This document shows, piece by piece, positions 1 to 6,781 of a stretch of 6,781 nucleotides of DNA. Source of the DNA: JBBSEZ01 sp038239195. Its GTDB lineage: Bacteria > Planctomycetota > Planctomycetia > Gemmatales > Gemmataceae. The position numbers were made by a program, and so were the translations under genes. The stretch is from contig JBBSEZ010000506.1 of the NCBI GenBank assembly GCA_038239195.1, forward strand, positions 1 through 6,781. Direction: 5' to 3'. The notes under the pieces are model-generated. The model worked only from the letters and a program-made list of their open reading frames with translations, did no database searches and was not told where the DNA came from. Every line of letters begins with the position of its first letter. The first letter of the stretch is position 1.

Positions 1-1164
<1,164 letters not shown>

Positions 1165-1172
1165 CGTCCCGC

Positions 1173-1178
1173 CCTCCC
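1173..1178 (-). promoter_or_regulatory. Ribosome binding site of rpoC
   Basis: On the minus strand GGGAGG is followed by 8 nt (GCGGGACG) and then the rpoC ATG at 1164. The site lies 8 nt beyond the end of the long inverted repeat at 1187-1303, so a folded hairpin would sit directly beside the ribosome landing area without covering the Shine-Dalgarno bases themselves. Confidence 0.8.
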
Positions 1179-1186
1179 AAGAATAA

Positions 1187-1300
1187 TAGCCACAGATGAA
1201 CACAGATAAACACAGATAAAAGAAAGCAGGCTGAGGTGGCTCTTCCTACTTTTGGCTTCTGTCTTGTGTCTTATCTGTGTTCATCTGTGTTCATCTGTGG

Positions 1301-1303
<3 letters not shown>
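1187..1303. repeat. 117-bp inverted-repeat element of CACAGATGAA-type decamers between rpoB and rpoC
   Basis: Two 33-nt arms (1187-1219 and 1271-1303) are reverse complements with one difference in 33 positions, separated by 51 nt. Each arm starts TAGC at its outer end and then carries about three units of a 10-nt motif (CACAGATGAA or CACAGATAAA). In the rpoB-rpoC transcript the single difference becomes a G-U pair, so the RNA can form a 33-bp stem. The outer three bases of the right arm are the TAG stop codon of rpoB. I see no flanking target-site duplication. There is no U-run after the stem, so it is not a classical intrinsic terminator, and rpoC must be transcribed through it. Possible roles (inferred): RNase III processing site, mRNA stabiliser, attenuator, or a dispersed non-coding repeat that inserted here. 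I recall similar decamer repeats scattered in genomes of planctomycetes and other environmental bacteria, but could not check. Confidence 0.9.
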
Positions 1304-4993
<3,690 letters not shown>

Positions 4994-5001
4994 CGGAGTT
5001 G

Positions 5002-5009
5002 CTCCTCCC
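5002..5009 (-). promoter_or_regulatory. Ribosome binding site of rpoB
   Basis: GGGAGGAG on the minus strand is followed by 8 nt (CAACTCCG) and then ATG 4993. This strong site decides the rpoB start against two longer in-frame alternatives. The bases GGAG in the site can pair with CTCC just before the ATG around a 3-nt loop. That 4-bp stem is weak, so the sequestration is only a possibility. Confidence 0.8.
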
Positions 5010-5041
5010 AAGTAGCGGTGATGGGGCATGGCGCGACCACG

Positions 5042-5134
5042 CTTCTTTGACAGCGACGCAGGTGGAAGGACGGGAGATGAAACCGATCGCCCCGGTTCAC
5101 CTTTCATCCTTCATCCTTCATCCTTTCAAAGAAG
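5042..5134 (-). promoter_or_regulatory. Possible structured leader of rpoB mRNA
   Basis: Two 9-nt segments, CTTCTTTGA (5042-5050) and TCAAAGAAG (5126-5134), are exact reverse complements 75 nt apart. Nested between them is a second hairpin: TGAAACCG (5078-5085) pairs with CGGTTCA (5093-5099) with one bulged A around a 7-nt loop. The region also contains the triple TTCATCC repeat. The outer stem ends about 48 nt before the rpoB ATG. The pairing is seen directly; that it folds in the cell or regulates rpoB is inference. A 9-bp pair over such a distance could occur by chance in a sequence of this length. Confidence 0.35.
5103..5123. repeat. Three perfect tandem copies of TTCATCC
   Basis: TTCATCC occurs three times head to tail (5103-5109, 5110-5116, 5117-5123), followed by TTT. 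On the transcribed strand this reads GGATGAA three times and creates spurious ATGs, including the one at 5107 that is in frame with rpoB. I recall this heptamer as a common short repeat in intergenic DNA of planctomycetes and some other bacteria, but cannot verify it here. Confidence 0.9.
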
Positions 5135-5657
5135 GGGCGCAAGCCCGTGGTGTCGGCTCGTGGAGATCGTTCAACGATTGCAGGCTTACAAGCGGTCGGC
5201 CTCCCCTCACTCGCCCTCCTGCGGGCTCGGGCGGGGCGCCGACGGTTCGATTTCGCGGCTTGTCTTCCTCAGCGCTCCAACGCCCCCGCGAACGTCGCGG
5301 GATCGGTCGAGGAGACGGTCCCGAGCGATCTGGGGAGCGCGCGAAGACAGCCAGGCGGGGAGCCTGGCCCTGATCCACCTGAGGGCGAGGGACTTGGCAG
5401 ACTATTGGCACGCTGCATTCCACCGTAGGAACAACGGAACTGCCTGCCGATTCCGGTGCCAGGTCATCCGTGCGCCCGCTCCAGAACCGTCGCCGCGCCT
5501 CTTCTCCTGTTTACGGAGAGCAAGCTCAATTATTTCACCACAAAGGCACGGAAAATGCCAGTAGAAAAACTTGCACAACGCATTTTCCTGATCCAGGGCC
5601 CTCCGTTGTCCTGGACCAATTCGTCGCGCAAGCCTTCTCGATGCTTGAGGTTAACTC

Positions 5658-5719
5658 ATTTAGCCGGCGAGTGCTGCTCGTCGCGGTTCGGCACGGCGAG
5701 CAGCGCGCGCCGGCTAAAT
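5658..5719 (-). terminator. Strong hairpin 10 nt after rplL-B; attenuator, partial terminator or processing site
   Basis: ATTTAGCCGGCG (5658-5669) pairs exactly with CGCCGGCTAAAT (5708-5719). Inside a 3x3 internal loop, GCTGCTCG (5673-5680) pairs exactly with CGAGCAGC (5697-5704), leaving a 16-nt apical loop. In total 20 base pairs, mostly G-C. It starts 10 nt after the rplL-B stop codon. The bases that follow in the transcript (GAGTTAACC) contain no U-run, so it is not a standard intrinsic terminator. By analogy with the attenuator and RNase III region after E. coli rplL, it may reduce readthrough into rpoB or set an mRNA 3' end, since L7/L12 is needed in far larger amounts than RNA polymerase. 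The structure is seen; the role is inferred. Confidence 0.55.
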
Positions 5720-5729
5720 GTTGGCCCGC

Positions 5730-6140
5730 TCACTTGAGCGAAACTTTGGCGCCGCCGTCTTCCAGCTTCTTCTTGATCGTCTCGGCCTCGTCCTTGGCGA
5801 TGTTCTCCTTGACGGGCTTGGGAGCGCCTTCAACCAGGTCCTTGGCCTCCTTGAGGCCGAGGCTGGTGATCTCGCGCACCACCTTGATGACGTTGATCTT
5901 CTTCGCCGGGTCGGCCAGGCCTTCGAGGACGACCGTGAACTCGGTCTTCTCGGCTGGCTTCTCGGCGACGGCGGCCGGGCCGGCGGGCGCGGCGGCCACG
6001 GCGGTCGCGGCGGGCTTGATGCCGTGAACCTGTTCCATGTAGTCGCCAAGCTCGACCGCCTTGCCGACGGTCAGGGCCACGATCTTGTCGCCGATCTCCT
6101 TGATGTCCTGCGACCAGGAGCGGCCATTTCCTTCTGCCAT
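5730..6140 (-). CDS. rplL: Ribosomal protein L7/L12 (bL12), copy B
   Basis: A 136-aa stalk protein that recruits translation GTPases to the large ribosomal subunit and binds L10 as dimers. Residues 1-42 form the helical dimerisation and L10-binding domain; 43-67 are an Ala/Pro-rich flexible hinge of the usual kind; 68-136 are the globular C-terminal domain, with VIKVVREITSLGLKEAKDLV (84-103) containing the conserved Val/Ile/Lys/Arg surface that contacts factors. The start is ATG 6140; the upstream GAGGAAAGGA lies about 9 nt away, a weaker site than those of its neighbours. It lies 78 nt after copy A, and its start MAEGNGRSWS is identical to copy A. The ordinary hinge makes this the more canonical of the two. 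The strong hairpin follows 10 nt after the TGA. The family is certain; whether it is the main expressed copy is not known. Confidence 0.97.
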   Translation of the reverse strand: MAEGNGRSWSQDIKEIGDKIVALTVGKAVELGDYMEQVHGIKPAATAVAAAPAGPAAVAEKPAEKTEFTVVLEGLADPAKKINVIKVVREITSLGLKEAKDLVEGAPKPVKENIAKDEAETIKKKLEDGGAKVSLK

Positions 6141-6218
6141 GGGTCTCTATCCTTTCCTCGGTGCGGTGCTGCTGAAGCGGGCAGCGTCGTGCGTAATAGT
6201 CGTTCGCGTTTGCGGGCC

Positions 6219-6635
6219 CTATCCGGCGGGCTTGATCGAAACCTTCGCTCCGTTCTCCTCGAGTTTCTTCTTGAGGGCCTCCGCGTCGTCCTTGGTGAGA
6301 TTTTCCTTCACGGGCTTGGGGGCGCCTTCGACGAGGTCCTTGGCCTCTTTCAGGCCGAGGCTGGTGATCTCGCGCACCACCTTGATGACCGTGATTTTCT
6401 TCGTCGGGTCGGCCAGCCCATCCAGGATCACGTTGAACGCGGTCGGCACCTCGTCCACGACCTGGGGCAATTCGGGCCCTGGGATCGGCGCCGCGCCGCC
6501 CTTGCCGCCCTTGATGCTGTGGACCTCGGCGAGGTAGTCGCTGAGCTCGGCCGCCTGCGGCTTGGCGAGCGCCACGATCTTGTCGCCGAGCTCTTTGACG
6601 TCGCCCGACCAGGAACGCCCGTTGCCTTCTGCCAT
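6219..6635 (-). CDS. rplL: Ribosomal protein L7/L12 (bL12), copy A, with unusual hinge
   Basis: A 138-aa second L7/L12 directly upstream of copy B. The N-terminal domain (1-42) matches copy B at about 29 of 42 positions and the C-terminal domain (67-135) at about 56 of 69, counted by eye; residues 83-112 are identical. The hinge (43-66) is quite different: it has Gly-rich GGKGG, then prolines and acidic residues (PIPGPELPQVVDEVP), where copy B has an Ala/Pro linker. The protein also ends with an extra PAG. The factor-binding surface in the C-terminal domain is kept, so the gene looks functional. The start is ATG 6635, with AGAGGAG about 6 nt upstream; a GTG at 6755 would add 40 Pro/Gly-rich residues from the poor-quality edge and is rejected. 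It may be a duplicate in mixed stalks or a condition-specific variant; neither can be decided from sequence. Confidence 0.96.
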   Translation of the reverse strand: MAEGNGRSWSGDVKELGDKIVALAKPQAAELSDYLAEVHSIKGGKGGAAPIPGPELPQVVDEVPTAFNVILDGLADPTKKITVIKVVREITSLGLKEAKDLVEGAPKPVKENLTKDDAEALKKKLEENGAKVSIKPAG

Positions 6636-6781
6636 CGGTGTCTCCTCTGCGCCGCGGGGGACCACAAGCAACAACACCCGTGGGGGTGGGTTGTGCCGGG
6701 CCCCCCCCAAAAAACCCCGGGGGGGCGGCGCCCCGGCGGGGGGGGGCGTGGGCACCCATGGGTTGTTTGTCCTGGCGCCCC
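6636..6781. other. Upstream edge: homopolymer-rich sequence, no gene recognised
   Basis: In most bacteria rplJ (L10) lies just before rplL, but none of the minus-strand frames here reads like the C-terminus of L10. The stretch has runs of C8 (6701-6708), A6 (6709-6714), G7 (6719-6725) and G9 (6738-6746), unlike anything else in the window. Read on the minus strand, a CCCCG...CGGGG pair followed by T6 (6714-6709) resembles an intrinsic terminator or attenuator ahead of rplL-A. The run-rich composition at the very end equally suggests sequencing or assembly error, so I do not call a terminator. Bases 6636-6660 contain the rplL-A ribosome binding site and look normal. Confidence 0.6.

Larger units (their letters stand above)
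4994..5729. other. 736-nt gap between rplL-B and rpoB with no supportable gene
   Basis: Open frames exist on both strands, but none has a recognisable domain, a convincing Shine-Dalgarno or a family-like sequence, and several run through the repeats. Contents besides the leader, heptamer repeat and post-rplL hairpin: a 13-bp palindrome ATCGTT-C-AACGAT (5166-5178); a CCCGCG/CGCGGG hairpin (5285-5301); a GCCAGGC/GCCTGGC hairpin with a 5-nt loop (5350-5368); an AT-rich patch around 5521-5580 containing a single CACCACAAAGGCACGG-type motif (about 5536-5551). In E. coli the rplL-rpoB spacer (about 320 nt) carries a partial terminator and an RNase III site; this longer spacer may play the same part. 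A separate rpoB promoter is possible, but I find no clear -35/-10 pair. Confidence 0.8.

Noticed and set aside
4994..5107. Longer rpoB start at ATG 5107 or ATG 5029, adding up to 38 residues
   Set aside because: The ATG at 5107 comes from the GGATGAA repeat, neither ATG has a spaced Shine-Dalgarno, and the added residues do not resemble a beta N-terminus; ATG 4993 has GGGAGGAG 8 nt upstream.
5238..5258. GGTTCGATTTCGCGG, resembling a tRNA T-arm
   Set aside because: The flanking bases do not form a 5-bp T-stem, and no anticodon arm or acceptor stem can be found around it.
5028..5564. 178-codon plus-strand open frame in the rplL-rpoB gap
   Set aside because: It runs through the TTCATCC repeat (giving the repeat-derived peptide FILHPSSF), overlaps the rpoB leader, and shows no Shine-Dalgarno or recognisable fold.
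5521..5580. Possible rpoB promoter in the AT-rich patch (minus strand TTTTCC ... AATAAT)
   Set aside because: The hexamers are poor matches and the spacing is about 15 nt; part of the AT-richness is the CACCACAAAGG-type motif. Not strong enough to annotate without transcript data.
5470..6027. Plus-strand open frame covering part of the gap and the antisense of rplL-B
   Set aside because: Most of its length is antisense to L7/L12 and it reads through both arms of the hairpin at 5658-5719.
6141..6218. 78-nt spacer between the two rplL genes examined for a promoter or terminator
   Set aside because: It contains only the weak ribosome binding site of copy B; no hairpin with a U-run and no promoter-like hexamers were seen.
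6636..6755. Longer rplL-A start at GTG 6755
   Set aside because: The added 40 residues are Pro/Gly-rich translation of the homopolymer-rich edge, while ATG 6635 has a good ribosome binding site and gives the same MAEGNGRSWS start as copy B.

Overview
The window is a piece of a bacterial ribosomal-protein/RNA-polymerase operon, with every gene on the minus strand. In transcription order (right to left) it holds rplL copy A (6635-6219), rplL copy B (6140-5730), a 736-nt gap without a gene, rpoB (4993-1301), a 136-nt gap containing a long inverted repeat, and the first 388 codons of rpoC (1164-1, cut by the window edge). This matches the widely conserved rplL-rpoB-rpoC order. Two things are not standard: rplL is present twice in tandem, and both spacers flanking rpoB are long and carry repeats.

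The DNA is GC-rich. RpoB and RpoC read through without frameshifts and keep their catalytic and structural motifs. The wording of several conserved RpoB blocks (the rifampicin region, the ending LEKKRS, and the N-terminal block around EIFPIESYDKTL), together with the L7/L12 N-terminus MAEGNGRSWS, suggests a planctomycete, perhaps of the Gemmata type. This is from memory of family sequences, not from a search, and I put it at about 0.65. Good Shine-Dalgarno sequences precede rpoC, rpoB and rplL-A; the one before rplL-B is weaker.

Region by region: 1-1164 is the RpoC N-terminal clamp with its zinc site. 1165-1300 is a spacer filled mostly by a 117-bp inverted repeat (1187-1303) made of a 10-nt unit; its outer end supplies the rpoB stop codon. 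1301-4993 is full-length RpoB (1230 aa). 4994-5729 has no supportable gene; it holds a possible structured rpoB leader with a 7-nt tandem repeat (5103-5123), several GC hairpins, an AT-rich patch near 5521-5580 and a strong hairpin (5658-5719) just after rplL-B. 5730-6635 holds the two L7/L12 genes. 6636-6781 is a homopolymer-rich edge with no recognisable end of rplJ, and it may be poor-quality sequence at a contig end.

The genes work together in the usual sense: L7/L12 forms the ribosomal stalk that recruits translation factors, and beta and beta-prime form the RNA polymerase catalytic core. I see no defence, mobile or biosynthetic system. The most interesting points are the diverged tandem L7/L12 pair and the hairpin element joining the rpoB stop codon to the rpoC start region.
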